Shown here: in pieces, positions 10,794 to 24,046 of the stretch
Position numbering within the stretch: the stretch's first letter is position 1
How the letters are laid out: each line of letters opens with the position of its first letter
Assembly (NCBI GenBank): GCA_026874595.1
Contig: CM049314.1
Location: 16,920,729 to 16,984,728, forward strand
Direction of reading: 5' to 3'
DNA from: Sipunculus nudus
Lineage: Eukaryota > Annelida > Sipuncula > Golfingiida > Sipunculidae
DNA length: 64,000 nt
Notes under the pieces: model-generated
Told to the model about the DNA's origin: nothing
What the model saw: the letters and a program-made list of their open reading frames with translations, nothing else
Database searches by the model: none
Translations under genes and position numbers: made by a program

Positions 10794-12955
10794 CCCCGCT
10801 CCGCGGATGCGGGGAACATTGATTTGGGTTTGTCTGTCTGTCTGTCTGTCTATTCGTCTGTCTGTCTGTCCGTCTGTTTGTCCGTCAGGTTTTTTCGTTT
10901 TCGTGCGATTACTTTTCTAAATATTATCCGATTTTATTCAAATTTGGGTCAGTGATGGCTCTCATGCATACCTTGGTTGAGATTAGTTTTGGAGTGTCTG
11001 GCTTTTGTCTGTCAATCACTTTGTCTGTCCGTCCGTCAGGTTTTCGTTTCGGTGCGATTACTTTCCTAAATATTATCTGATTTCATTCAAATTTTGGTCA
11101 GTGATTGCTCTCATGCTAACCTTAGTTGGGAATGGTTTTGGAGTGTCTGTCACTTTGTCTGTCTGTCTGTCAGGTCTTCGTTTCGGTGCGATTTCTCTCC
11201 CAGATATTAACCGATTTCATTCAAATTTGGGTCAGTGATTGCACTCATGCTTACCTTGGTTGGGATTGGTTTTGGAGTGTCTGGCTTCTGTCAGTCTCTC
11301 TGTCTGTTACTCTGTCTGTCTGTCAGGATTTGGTTTCAATGCGATAACTTTCCTAAATATTATCAAATATCATTCAAATTTTGGTCAGTGATTGCTCTCA
11401 TACTTACCTTGATTGGGAATGGTTTAAGAGTGTCTGGCTTCCGACTGTCTGTCTGTCACTCTGTCTGTCCGTCCGTTAGGTCTTCGTTTCCATTCGATTA
11501 CTTTCCTAAATATTATCTGATTTCATTCAAATTCGGGTCAGTCATTACTCTCATGCTCACCTTGGTTGGGATTGGTTTTGGAGTGTCTCGCTTCTGTCTG
11601 TCTGTATGTCTGGCTGTTACTCTGTCAGTCGGTCAGATTTTCGTTACCGTGCGATAATTTTCCTAAATATTATCCGATTTCAATCAAATTTGTGTCAGTG
11701 ATTGCTCTCATGCATACCCTGGTTAAGATTTGTTTTGGAGTGTATGGCTTCTGTCTGTCTATCAATTTTTCTGTCCGTCCATTAGGTCTTCGTTTCCGGG
11801 CGATTACTTTCCTAAATATTATCCGATTTCATTCAAATTTTAGTGATTAATTGATCTCATGCTCACCTTGGTTGAGTTTGGTTTTGAAGTATCCGGTTTC
11901 TGTCTGTCTGTCTGTCACTTTGTCTGTCTGTCTCTCAGGTTTTCGTTTCCATAGGATAACTTTAGTAAATAATATCCGATTTAATTCAAATTTAGGTCAT
12001 TGATTGCTCTCATGCTTACTTAGGTTGGTATTGGTTTACGAGTGTCTGGCTTCTGTCAGTTTCTCTGTCTGTCACTCTGTCTGTCTGTCTGTCAGGATTT
12101 CGTTTCCATGCGATAACTTTCCTAAATATAAACTAATTTCATTCAAATTTTGGCCAGTGATTGCTCTCACACTTACCTTGGTTGGGAATAGTTTTGGAGT
12201 GTCTGGCTTTTGTCTGTCTGTCACTCTGTCTGTCCTTCCATTTGGTCTTCGTTTCCATGTGATTACTTTCCTAAATATCAACTGATTTCATTCAAATTTT
12301 GGTCAGTCATTACTCTCATGCTCACCTTGGTTGGTATTGGTTTTGGAGTGTCTGGCTTCTGTCTGTCTGTCTGTCACTCTGTCTGTCCGTCCGTTTGGTC
12401 CTCGTTTCCATGTGATTACTTTCCTAAATATTATCAGATTTCTTTCAGTTTTTGGTCAGTGATTGATTGCTCTTATGCTCAGCTTGGTTGGGATTGGTTT
12501 TGGAGTGTCTGGAATCAGTCTGTCTGTATGTCTGGCTGTTACTCTGTCGGTCAGTCAGATTTTCCTTTCCGTGCGGTAACTTTCCTAAATATTATCCGAT
12601 TCCAATCAAATTTTGGTCAGTGTTTGCTCTCATGCATACCTTGGGTAAGATTGGTTCTGGAGTGTCTGGCTTCTGTCTGTCAATCACTTTGTCTGTCTGT
12701 CTGTCAAAATTTCGTTTCCATGCGATAACTTTTCTTAATATTATCCGAATTCATTCAAAGTTTGGTCATTGATTGCTCTCATGCTTACCTTGGTTGGGAA
12801 TGGTTTTGGAGTGTCTGGCTCCTGTCTGTCTGTCTGTCTGTCTGTCACTCTGTCTGTCCGTCCGTTTGGTCTTCGTTTCCGTGCGATTACTTTCCTAAAT
12901 ATTATCAAATATCATTCAAATTTTGGCCAGTGATTGCGCTCATGCTCATCTTGAT
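10794..12955. repeat. Long-unit tandem satellite with internal GTCT arrays
   Basis: Units of about 140-155 bp repeat some 14 times. Each holds a (GTCT)n tract, a TTCGTTTCCATGCGATTACTTTCC-like segment (the core CGATTACTTTCCTAAATATT is strongly kept), then ATTCAAATTTTGGTCAGTGA, a CTCATGCTTACCTTGG stretch and GGTTTTGGAGTGTCTGGCTT. Long frames here (up to 172 aa) exist because few stops occur in the unit, and they repeat with it. A GC-rich head (CCCGCTCCGCGGATGCGGGG, 10795-10814) precedes the first GTCT tract and may mark the end of the parental element. Confidence 0.85.
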
Positions 12956-13575
12956 TGTTTCTCTCTGTGACATAGATATAATTTTGGATTTCTCTCTGTG
13001 ATATCGCTATATTTATGGATTTCTCTATGTGATATCGGTATATATAAGATTTCTCTCACTGATATCTGAATATTTGGGGATTTTTCTCTTTGATATCGGT
13101 ATGTTAGGCTAATTCTTTCTGTGGTATCGCTATATTTATTTATTTTCCTATGTGTTATCGGTTTATATGGGGATTTCTGAGTTATCAGTATATTTTTCAA
13201 TTCTCTGTAATATCATTATATATTTTTTTAAATTTTTCTCTTTGATATCAGTGTTTTTTTTTATCTTTCTTTGATATCAGTATGTAAGTCTCATTCTCTC
13301 TGTGATATCGTATGAATTGGGGTTTGTCTTTATAATATTGGTATATTTTTTATTTATGTCTATGGTATCGGAGTATTTGGGGGAATTCTCGCATTTCAAG
13401 ATATGTCTTTTTAAATTTCTCCCTGTGCTGTCGGTATATTTGGGCAACTTTCTGAGATATCGGTATATATGAATATTTCTCATTGTGATATCGGTATAGT
13501 TCATTTCTCTCTGTGATATCGGTATGTTAGGCTATTTCTCTCTGTGATATCTTAATATTTGGGGATATCTGTCTG
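12956..13575. repeat. ATATCGG minisatellite, block 2
   Basis: This continues the satellite of 9906-10793, with cores such as TTTCTCTCTGTGATATCGG. The two blocks bracket the GTCT satellite, suggesting that array was inserted into, or expanded within, an older ATATCGG array. Confidence 0.8.
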
Positions 13576-16500
13576 TGTAAGGCTGTTACGTGTTTACAAG
13601 GACTACTGATGCCAGCTTGGCACAGAGTAGTATATCGTTCAGGATTAGTATCCTTGTAATCACCTGTTCGCAAGGGTGTGAATTTTCTGAGTACTACAAC
13701 CATGCCTTCGTACAATATAATACAATATATGGACCTGTGTGTTTGAATCTCGTAGCTTTTCAGTTGGTGGTTCATGTTACTGGAACCAATAATCCCCAGA
13801 AATTATGTTTGTGACAGTACATTTTTTTTAGAAAACACTGAAAACAACTTTTTTTTCTGTGAATGTTTCAGCAGATGTTAATAGTTCCATGTCTCTAAAA
13901 TTGTTAACAGAGTCTATATAACTTGTATTTGATTCTTGCTGTTTAATATCCTGTTATAAATAAGTATATTATTATTTTAGTAATGTCGGGCATGCTGGCA
14001 TTAAAGGGTATCTTTCTTGTACTAAATATCTATATCTTAACGGCCTTTATCTGATGTACCCTGACCCTGACTTGTACGTTCTTTGGACTTGTATTAGGGT
14101 ATATTGAATTGCGCCTTATTGTTTTATTTTACTATGACAGCGTTATGTTAGTTAAAGAATGTTATTTTTTATGAGTGTATTAGAGTGCCAAGGCAATCAC
14201 ATGGTATTTTAGAGAGAGATAAGGCGAACAGAAATCTATTGTGATATCAAGCTCACACTACCTTGATTGAGTGTCTACCCTGGCGGCCGTGATTCGGCCC
14301 CTCCTCCAGTACACTGTTGTAGGTTATTTTTTAACCTGATATGAACGATGATGCCTTTCAACATAACATTCTCTTAACGTGGAGGATATAATTATGTGGT
14401 TACTACAGGGAAATACAAGATGAAAGAGGCCCGAACCTCAGATCGAACGCTCCGATACCCGACTTGTCAGAAGTTGTTATTTTTGTTCTTTACGGCACCT
14501 TTGATGTTCCCATAAAGAATCCCCAGACCACAACGTGCTTCCGGTAGTTGCACTGTGAGGTTTGCGGGATACTGCTATTACTAATGATGATCCGCCACTA
14601 GTGTTCTCCCCAAATAAGCAGACGAGTCACATACCGGAAGCCAGCCATTGCTCCCAACACCAAGCTGACGTCACGATAACGTGACATCAAGCGACTTTGT
14701 AACTAAGCGGAAAGACGCAGAATCTATAATGTTTAAAGTTTATTTTTGTCGGCATTATGCGAACCCACCTGCCCCAGGGTGTATCCTACCCAGATAGAAG
14801 TAATCATTGTGAACATTGCTTCGATCAGTATTAGGAGAACCGGTACTTGGCACTTTTTCTTTTAGAGTATTTCAAGAAAGGGTAAAGTTATGACATAATC
14901 TATATAAATGAAAATTCAATATGTAAAAAAAAATAAAATGATTATAATAATTATGATGATATTATCTAGAGTAATACCTTAAACAAAAATGTTAAATATG
15001 ATAAATATTAACCCTTGATATCTCTGCATAAAAACGAATAATTGCTTACGTAACATTTTGTTGAGCTTCAGCTTTTCATTAGTTACACCTAAACGATTCG
15101 ACAGTATGTACAGTATTTTAACTGAATAAGCAGTTCTGTTTGGAATTATGCAACTAAAAGTATACGACAGGCATCCTATGATTAACGTAGATTGGATTTG
15201 TAGGACAATAAAAATTACCGTTAAAGGAGCCGTAGAGGTACCCTGCATAAAGGAAATGTGCTAAAAAAGGGAGGGGGGTTAAAGTAAGGGATAACTGGAG
15301 TACCGGCGGTTACCGCTAAACCTGTTACAACATCGGTCAATCAGGCCTGGTGCAGAAAACGTTCACCATCAAGGTAACAAATCAATTGGCAATTAATGGT
15401 GGCAACCAGCGAACCAACAAGTTTCTATTGACCTCGCAGGACATCAAAAGGTGTAACAGAAAATCTAGTTACACTCATCCTGCCAGCGTAGATTAGCAAA
15501 CGTAATGCCTAAAAATTCTACAGAAAAGACGGCTGAGTCTGTGTTTCAAAGGCCTCCAATATCCAAGATGGGTGTCTAGGTTCACGGTAAGGCAGACACG
15601 GACACGTTACCGTCATCCCAATCCGTGTGCTCCGTCATAAAACCTGCTAACTTTGGTCTTGCTGCCCCATCGTCCTGTATTTGACCATGGTCAAGGTTCC
15701 GTCTACCATGTATAGGTGTCCACATCACCAGTTTAACGTGTAGGTTACAACGGCCCACTAGCCCCACCCTTCTATATGCAATCTTGTCAGCCACCAGTGA
15801 CTTTAGGCATATCATGATAAACTGTATATTTCATGACATTTTGACTCAGTTCAATGTAATGTAATTGTCTTAGTAACCTCTTTTTACAACCGCCAATGAG
15901 ACTCTGAAGTTAAGAAGTTTGTCGAGCAGTAGAAGAGAACAGTGTGAGCCGTATCTTATCACCGTGGAGGGGTCTACAAGCCAGAGATTTCTTAACTTTC
16001 ATAACTTTCTCATAACAGTCTTTTTAAAGTGCATGACCTCTTAAGAACCCGGCCCCCCCAATGGTGGTAAGTTGAGAGGAGTATGTTCTTATCTTGCCGC
16101 GTTGGTTAAAACCAAAGGCGTATCGAAAGTCAATTAAAAAAATTGTTCATTTTCACCTTTTCATTGACACTCCACAACACAAAAATTTCGGTATGACACA
16201 AGCTTGCTAGAATGATACCCCGATAGTGGTCGTTCTTCGAGAAGTCACCTGACTTGGGGACAGGTATGATATTAGTCAGTAATCACTTTCTGTCGCGGTC
16301 ACCAGTTGTTATACAAAAATATATGATCCTTCAACTTAAGCAATCTTTTCAACTTAAATACAAATGATAACCAAGGGGTTGATTAACGTAGAGGTTTTAG
16401 GGTATACGTAAATCAAAACAGGTCATGCAAAATGATTCCCAGAATGCTTTCCATAGTGAATATGTTAGTTTCTCCCTCTGTTAGAACGGATTGTAAGACC

Positions 16501-16940
16501 CAGCCATTTCACAATTCGGCCAAGTCATAAAACATTAAGTAATATGGGTATCTAAAGTTCTCTTTCAAATTTTCAAAATCGGTAGAGTAATCCTGTTTAA
16601 TTATGAAAATACCACAGACAACAGACATATGCGTTGTATATCACATAAATGAGACCTACACTACATTTTCTCATCTGATGAGTCAAGAAGCAAGACATAT
16701 AGATGGTGGACACAAAAAAATGATACATAAATGACACTTGCATAGCGAATTATCACTGTTTGACAGTTATATGGCTTCAGTTAAGACTGCAATTGTCATG
16801 GTGTCACAATATTGGAACATAAAGTAAAATTTTCAGAAATAAAAGGGAGCAGATTTCACTTTTTAACATAATGTTGTTTGATTAACAGTGTTGGTTGCTG
16901 TCTATCATATATATTATATTCATGATTGATATAGAGTGTC
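13576..16940. other. No gene recognised
   Basis: More than 3 kb without a supported gene, RNA or clear repeat. Small open frames at 13527-13814, 14979-15248 and 15582-15815 show no family resemblance. Confidence 0.45.
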
Positions 16941-16942
16941 GG

Positions 16943-16943
<1 letters not shown>

Positions 16944-16992
<49 letters not shown>

Positions 16993-17001
16993 ATATGATG
17001 G

Positions 17002-17032
<31 letters not shown>
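16944..17032. repeat. (TA)n followed by (GA)n microsatellite
   Basis: A (TA)n tract to about 16988, a short interruption, then (TA)n and a short (AG)n run. Simple sequence repeat. Confidence 0.95.
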
Positions 17033-18145
17033 TTCTTAATATTCATCCAAGGGCATTTACTGTTGCCGAGAAGAACAGTGATTCTAGGGGCCTTCAATGT
17101 TAATCCCTTAGAAAATGTACCAAGGAAAGCTCGAGAGGCGTCTGTCCGTATTAATCAAATACTATAGAGTGTTAACGGTAATCCAGATTATTAAATTTCT
17201 GTCATTTAGTCATGACGTCACAACTTAGACTTGGATTCGTCATTCTGTCACTACGATACAATATATACAATTGATGAAGTCGAGAATTTTATGTGACCAG
17301 GAAGTGAAAACTTCTACTTCCGGGTCATGAGGCGAGATGTTGCTGCATGTCCCGCGGTAGTTCTTTTCTATTCCCAGGCCACCGAAAGTCCTCCTCAACT
17401 ATCAATCATGTATCTGAGACTTATGGTTCTCTGAAAGCCCTTGCTAATTCCTATCAATTGTCTTAAAAGCCCCGGCTAATGAGAGCCCAGCTTGCACTGC
17501 ATGCCGAGTCAGCACTCATCCTGAGACAGCAGTTTTTAGTCCCAGGTGCAACGTCCTGGGGCTACGTCACCATAACTCTAATGCACTCCGCTGAAAGCTT
17601 GGGTGATCAAACTTAACAACAGTACTCACAGGTGAGACGACCCCCCAGGCTGTCTTGTCTGGTGCAGGGATTGTCTCATTTCACTGACAAATGAACAACA
17701 ACATATCTTTGTTGGTTTTATTGGGTAAAAAATAATTCCCTTTGGATTTGGCAGATGATGACATTTTGGCAAGGATGATGGCATGATTTAAATATATGAA
17801 AGCAATAGGTCACTACTACCAACAATTATTCAAGAGAATACACTTGTTTAAATGGCTGAGATTATAAAAACGTTTCTGTTTGTAAGAAATTATCTCCAGT
17901 TTTTTATTTCTGTGGTACGCATCATGTTCGATGGGTAACATGTTCCCGGGATTAAATGGTTTACACTTTCAAAGTGTTTTGTGAAGTTCCGTTTTCACGA
18001 TCTCATCATATTCCATGACGTTTGATTATGCCACTTACAAACGATTCCATTTCAGAGTACCCATAGCTGACATCAGAGGTCGCATGTGTATCCGAATTAT
18101 ACTCAAAATCATGTAATAGCTTTGGTAGGAAGGTGCACCTTTTAA
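17033..18145. other. No gene recognised
   Basis: Unique-looking AT-rich sequence with no supported gene. Confidence 0.4.
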
Positions 18146-18149
18146 GACT

Positions 18150-18275
18150 GGAGTAAAGATTTTGATCCGGAATCCTAGCAATGAAGACGCAATGTGTGAA
18201 AGGGACGCGAACCCACATCTGCTAACACAAAAACAGCGCCTCACCATAACACCACCCTGCTTCATATACATGCCC
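18150..18275 (-). repeat. Possible tRNA-derived SINE fragment
   Basis: On the minus strand a GTGGTGTTATGGTGAGGCGC stretch resembles an RNA polymerase III A box. About 30 nt further, GTGGGTTCGCGTCCC matches the B-box consensus GGTTCGANNCC well. No tRNA cloverleaf is convincing, so this is more likely a SINE head than a tRNA gene. The body and tail of the SINE were not identified. Confidence 0.35.
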
Positions 18276-18300
18276 TATAATTGTAGGGTGTGTAAATCTT

Positions 18301-18700
18301 AAGGCATAATGGTAGAAATCTCAAAGGCATAAAGGTGGAAATCTCAAAGGCATAATGGTGGAAATCTCAAAGGCATAATGGTGGAAATCTCAAAGGCATA
18401 ATGGTGGAAATCTCAAAGGCATAATGGTGTAATTCTCAAAGGCATAATGGTGGAAATCTCAAAGGCATACTGGTGGAAATCTCAAAGACATACTGGTGGA
18501 AATCTCAAAGGCATAATGGTGAAAATCCCGAAGGCGTGATGGTGAAATCTGAAGGTATGATGGTAACATCTAAAGATATGATGGTAAAATCTCAAGGGGT
18601 GATTGTGAAATCTCAAAGGCATGATGGTAATATCTAAAAGGCATGATGGTAATATCTCTAAGGCATGACGGTGAAATCTCACAGGTATGACGGCGAAATT
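18301..18700. repeat. 23-bp minisatellite
   Basis: About 17 copies of a 23-bp unit such as CATAATGGTGGAAATCTCAA plus AGG. The first eight or nine are nearly identical and copies decay to the right (losing bases and drifting to CATGATGGTAATATCT). The His-rich minus-strand peptide predicted from it reflects the repeat. Confidence 0.95.
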
Positions 18701-21700
18701 TCTAAATATACATGTACATCAGAGATTCGTTTCAATCCCACATAAGTAAGATTCTGAGGATTTATCCTTGTGCCGTTCATATAGAACCTGTTACCCAGAT
18801 GCTATAAACAATACGTTATTCTTGTCATACGGTTACTTTCATCCTCATGATAGACAGTGCCACCAACAGACCAAGAATCTACTCTTTAACAAATATATAA
18901 AGTTAAGTAATAGATTTATCTATATAAAACATGGGTAATCATATCAATTTGTGATAGACGAATAACCCTTCTTTTAAATGTATGCGAGAGAGAGCGCGAA
19001 AAAGCGAGAGGACTTTTTATTCCCTAGAAGACTGCAACCTATTACGCTTGTAACGGCAGCAGAATCTTCATGATCAAATACAATTTAAAGCAAGACATTT
19101 TGATTGTATCTGGTTATCCTGTATGATCCATAGTTCTGCAGTAGCTTTTTTAGTTTTAAGTTTTAATATAACGTGAATTCAATTACATATCAGTTAATTC
19201 TACATTTGTTTTCTTTAAAAAATAAATCATTGTTCGATCCAATATCAATAAGAGCGTGTTTAGTATAACTCTACCAAGTGCACAAGTTAATTACAGATGG
19301 ATATCAACAGAAAATGTTCAACACATACAGCATAACTTTTCCACACTGTGCCACAAAATACAGAGATATTTATACTCCATACGAGCAGTTCTGATTCTAC
19401 ATGAATTGTAAACAACATAATTATACTGCAATATACTGCCCATAAAAAAGAAGAGTTATGGCTTCTGTTGGCATTATTTTTAGATCAGAATGCATCCTTC
19501 AGTTATTTCCCATCACCCAAACATAATTACATGTCGATCTTAGGTTAACAAGGTATCATGCTTCTACTTGTATTCGGATATTTTTATCGATTATTATCTT
19601 AGAAGCCCTGAATGGGAGGCTTAGATAAGTTCTATTTATGCTTTCTCCTTATTCAACATAAATTCGACCTTAAAACTGATTTTACACATGTGACCACTGT
19701 TTAAGGATTCTATGTGCAGGCTTTATAGCTTGATTTAATAGGTATAATAAATATTGAAAACTTTTGTGCATGCCTGTTTTTAAAAATTGAACAAAAACCT
19801 GATGGCACTCCCCTTGCGTGAATATTCGCTGCAAATTTGTTGTAGTATAAAGCTTTCTGAAACTGAATCGGTGTGGTATTCTAGGGACAGAGCTCTAAAA
19901 GCTTGGAGAAAATGGGATAAAATCTCAGCCACGGATCGGTGAGGTATTTCATGGTCGGTTCCCACCAGGGCGTTCGCTCTGCAGACCTTATGGAAAGGTT
20001 GTGCCCCACAACCTTGTTTCATCCACAAACAAATGAATCTTTTATAGATTTCTCGAGTTTATGTTCCAGTAATTGGGAGGATTACACACCGAGGACCCGC
20101 GATAGACACCGGCCTCGCTGACACCACGATATTAAATGAGAGGAAGCCATTGCTACCACCACCCTGTCATTTAGTCCTAAACCAAAATAGAACCCTGCAG
20201 ATGTATATAGCATAGGTTAATTTAGCAATAAAATTGATAGGTTACCTTCACAAAAAATGATAAAAGCAAACTTTCAGGAATAACCTTTATATAGTAAACG
20301 ATTTAAATTGGGCAGTGTGGTTTATTCGAAGGTCCGCCGAGTCAACAACCAGCCCTTGAACTTTACAGGTACCTGTGCCGGGCTTTGCGGAGCAAACGAA
20401 TTTCTATAACTTTGTTATTCATCATACTTAAAACCAAAGTTATTCGGTCATTATCACGTCAGCGAATGAGCGATGATCACTCTAGTTCTGGACAAATATA
20501 GCGTAGTTACGTGTCAGACTAAACTGATAGCACTGCTTGTTGATGGGTGGACTCCTCTTTTTACATGGCTATGCCATATTTGATCTCACCCTGAACCTGG
20601 CTGTCCCATTTATTACTACTTCTGTCATTAAAAATCTCCCAGGAGATGCATTATCTGTATCTGTCTGGATCACTGGCAGTGACAGGTGACCCGCATTGGG
20701 CGCTTAGTCATTGGATAAAGTTAAGCCATTCACTACAAAGGGTTTTGACCTTTAAAGAAGAGATACTTAATGCTTGTTCAATTTCGACCAATCCTTGATT
20801 CATTAATCGCTTTCTTCTCTTTCACACCAATACCACTTTAGTACTTACCGACACTTTTCTCCTCGACGAACACTCACAGAGGACCAACAGAAAAAAAACA
20901 GCATCCATGTAATAAAGGCAGAATTAATCAACGGTAACGTTAAACACAAAGCATGTTTTGGTTTGAACCACCTTCAGGGAACAGACAAACAGACGAAGAT
21001 GAGGTTAAGACTTGAAAGGATTAAGATTTAGATATATCGATTATATTCTTTAATCTGTAAGAGGATTCGGAAGCGTATCTATAAAATCCGTCATGGAAAT
21101 TAATAAAATATAATATTCATAATGAACGTGATACTATCTATACTTAAATTATTTATGCATCAGTATCTGTTCCTTCCTATTAGCCTACCAGCAGGCGAAG
21201 TAACAAGAGATTATCCGACACTCAATTAAAAACAACCTGCATTTTAGAACTGTTCGTGAATCTTGTTCAAATGCATAGATGTGCGATTTTTTATTGTATA
21301 AAACTTCTCCCTTTTAAAACCCTTGGTAACGTAAGTCTTAATTTATTTTAAGACAAACAGGCAGTGAATTTGGAACAACATATTTTGATATGCGGTGAGA
21401 AAACAGAAAAGTTTATTTGTAAAGTGTAAACCTGAGAGCCAGATAATATATATTATCTGGATAAAAATCGCAAGTTGTATGGGCCAAGGACCCTATCGAT
21501 CTGTTTACGCAACGTTAAAAACACCATCATTCAAGCTCAGCAGAAAACAAAAGAAGGGCAAATTCTGGAGCCGTGTCTGTCAAGTTTGATAAACTTTCAC
21601 AGTTGTAGTGGTGACTGGGTGTCACGTAGCCGGCCTCAGTGGGTTTTATTTTCCTCCCATGTGAACAGCTTTAACCTCTCATTTCAACCTTTCATCTGTC

Positions 21701-23300
21701 AAGTTACACGTCCCTCCGTCCAGTCAAACTGTAACTGGTGTTACCGTAAATCTGTAACCCTAGACGATTACCTTGACATTGTGCTTTTTCTTTTGTATTA
21801 CTCCACCTAAATACCTAAATACAAGTTTTTTTATTAAATGTTTTGAGATTTTTAGACTTAAATTGTGCTAAGTTGATGATTTCATGGAAATATAACAGAA
21901 CAAAGTACATGCATCAAACCTGTCGTTCACCAAAATCTGAAAAAAAACTAGTAAAAATGAAAAATCAAAGAAGCGAAATGACGAACGACATACGAAAACG
22001 AGGAATGAAATGGCCACACACACTGCTCACTGCTGCTTTGTGCATCTCGTTATTTAATTAAACTTATAGACTTGACACCCGTAAATTTAATTGGTAAGAA
22101 ATTAATAAACAAACGTATGCTGCATTTAAATTTCGAATGAGAGATTCAATGTGTATTTATAACCAGAGATAGAGATAAATCTATAACAGTTCTGGAAAGT
22201 TGCCAAAGACACAATTATAAATTAAACAATTATATCGAAACTGTTTGACGTAAGGGTGCAGTTTCATTATTTGTCACAAGTTAAAATTAAAAAATGTTAC
22301 GAGGAACAAAAAATGCGGCTTTCGACGATTATTATCTGGAAAACATGACATATCATTCTCATTACAGTTTTCATTACTAACAGATTATAGCACACCTTAC
22401 TGACATTAGGTAAAGGAGGTTAAATTGCTTTAAACCTTTACTTCCTGGCGTGCCAAATGTGTGCCCGAAAAAATTATAAGCTATTACGTTTCAGTACTAT
22501 TAAGTAACAGGGAAAAAAGTCACCTGGATAAACGTAATAGCTCATACAAAAGAAACAAACAAGGAATACTTTTAAAAAAGAAAGCGAGAAAGCAACCCGA
22601 AACCGCGGAACAGTGAATTATTGTATTGAGTGCTTGTGAATGCATTAATAATGCTTTGACGTAATTAACCCGTGAGCGTGAATTACAGTATTGCATACCT
22701 TTCTGATGCAAAAATTCCTGTTTTTGCAGACCCCTGGTAATAAGTCCTCATTATGGCTAACAGAACCAAACAAACTTCCAATTAATCCTCGGACTCCGCG
22801 TTCACGTTGCCTGGCTGCACTCTTTCTGCACGCAATCCGACTTGCACGTTGCCATGACACGCACCGTTTCGACTTTGTCGTAAACAACAATCTTTTAAGA
22901 CCCAGGACTGGAAGGCCAAGAAAGTCAAAACAAATTTACGTGTCCATTGAAAGCCATACCACTCTTATGACTCGGAAGAGAGCAGTTCTTTTTCATACAG
23001 CAGGATTACATGAAAGCAATGTGTGAACAAAGTAGAAAAGTAGTCAGAGACGATATAATCGTCAGAATCCTAATCAGGAAAAAATGTAAATTTTGTCGAA
23101 ATCCATTCATAATATTTTGCGTAAACAACCATAAACATAACATCCTCAACTTCCTTTCTATAAAATACCTCAGTTCATATTTGAATGCGTGTGTGTGTAT
23201 GTTTTTCAGATTATAAATATTTTTGTCCTTGACGTTAAAAATGGGTAGTTGCAAAGAGCAAAAAATTAAACAGGTCGTTTATACTCTTCGTACACTAGCA
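18701..23300. other. No gene recognised
   Basis: Over 4.5 kb without a supported gene. Open frames near 19780-20121, 21395-22061 and 22520-23254 were inspected. None shows a recognisable domain, and several overlap on opposite strands. Confidence 0.45.
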
Positions 23301-23304
23301 AATG

Positions 23305-23305
<1 letters not shown>

Positions 23306-23351
<46 letters not shown>
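23306..23351. repeat. (TA)n microsatellite
   Basis: Uninterrupted TA dinucleotide tract of about 46 bp. Confidence 0.95.
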
Positions 23352-23355
<4 letters not shown>

Positions 23356-23892
23356 CTGTGGAGATTCTGGTAGCTAAACCTCATTTACCGCTGCCGGCTT
23401 GATGTTTATGGGAATGTAGACCTGTGAATATTGAGCTGATACAACGGATTTGCCTCCACGTCCAATTTCAGGATTCATTTAACTTAAAGCTCGTATCACT
23501 TAACACAGACATTTTTTCTGGTCTATTTTATATTCAGTAAAGACACCGGAGTCGTGATTGGCAGGAAAAGACTGAGGCGTGGGCATCGGAGTGTCCATAG
23601 AATATAAATAAATTCTGAATTCTAGATATTGGCTTTATTGCGTCAAGCGGACTGTTCTGCTGAGTGCATTGAATTCAGCCTATGTTTACTTGAACCCCAT
23701 GTTACATGGTTATGTTCAATATCAATAATCAAGATTAATATTTTAATTTTCATGTTCGGTCAGTTAATACCCATTTGATGAACTTCGATTGATCGTTGTC
23801 CGTGTCTTCTACACCGAAAAGAAATATGTTACGAATTATTCATTCTTTCGTTGCAGTATGTAAGACCTATATTTCAACAATATATCATTCAC

Positions 23893-24046
23893 GGTCTTCA
23901 GTCTTAGCAGTATGGTCGGTTAGAGATGTGGTCGTATTATCTACATGTGTGGTCGTCCTAGCTGTTTTGTCGTCTCAGCTCTGTTCATCTTAGCAATTTA
24001 GTGATGAGAGCGGTTTGATCGTTTAGCTGTGTGGTCGTCTCTGCGG
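23893..24046. repeat. Degenerate GTGTGGTCGTCTTAGC-type minisatellite
   Basis: Variants of TTTAGCTGTGTGGTCGTCT (about 18-22 bp) recur six to eight times with heavy divergence, in a block otherwise lacking features. Confidence 0.55.

Noticed and set aside
12210-12728. 172-aa plus-strand open frame and neighbours in the GTCT satellite
   Set aside because: The peptides repeat with the DNA unit (SVCHSVCPS-like blocks) and exist in several overlapping frames; they are consequences of the repeat, not genes.
16882-17097. Tyr/Ile-rich peptide across a (TA)n tract
   Set aside because: Simple-sequence artefact; similar peptides arise at the other TA tracts.
18150-18275. tRNA gene on the minus strand
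   Set aside because: The B box is good but no full cloverleaf with a proper acceptor stem can be drawn; kept only as a possible SINE.
18301-18700. CRISPR-like array
   Set aside because: The 23-bp units are contiguous with no unique spacers, and the window is eukaryotic; it is a minisatellite.
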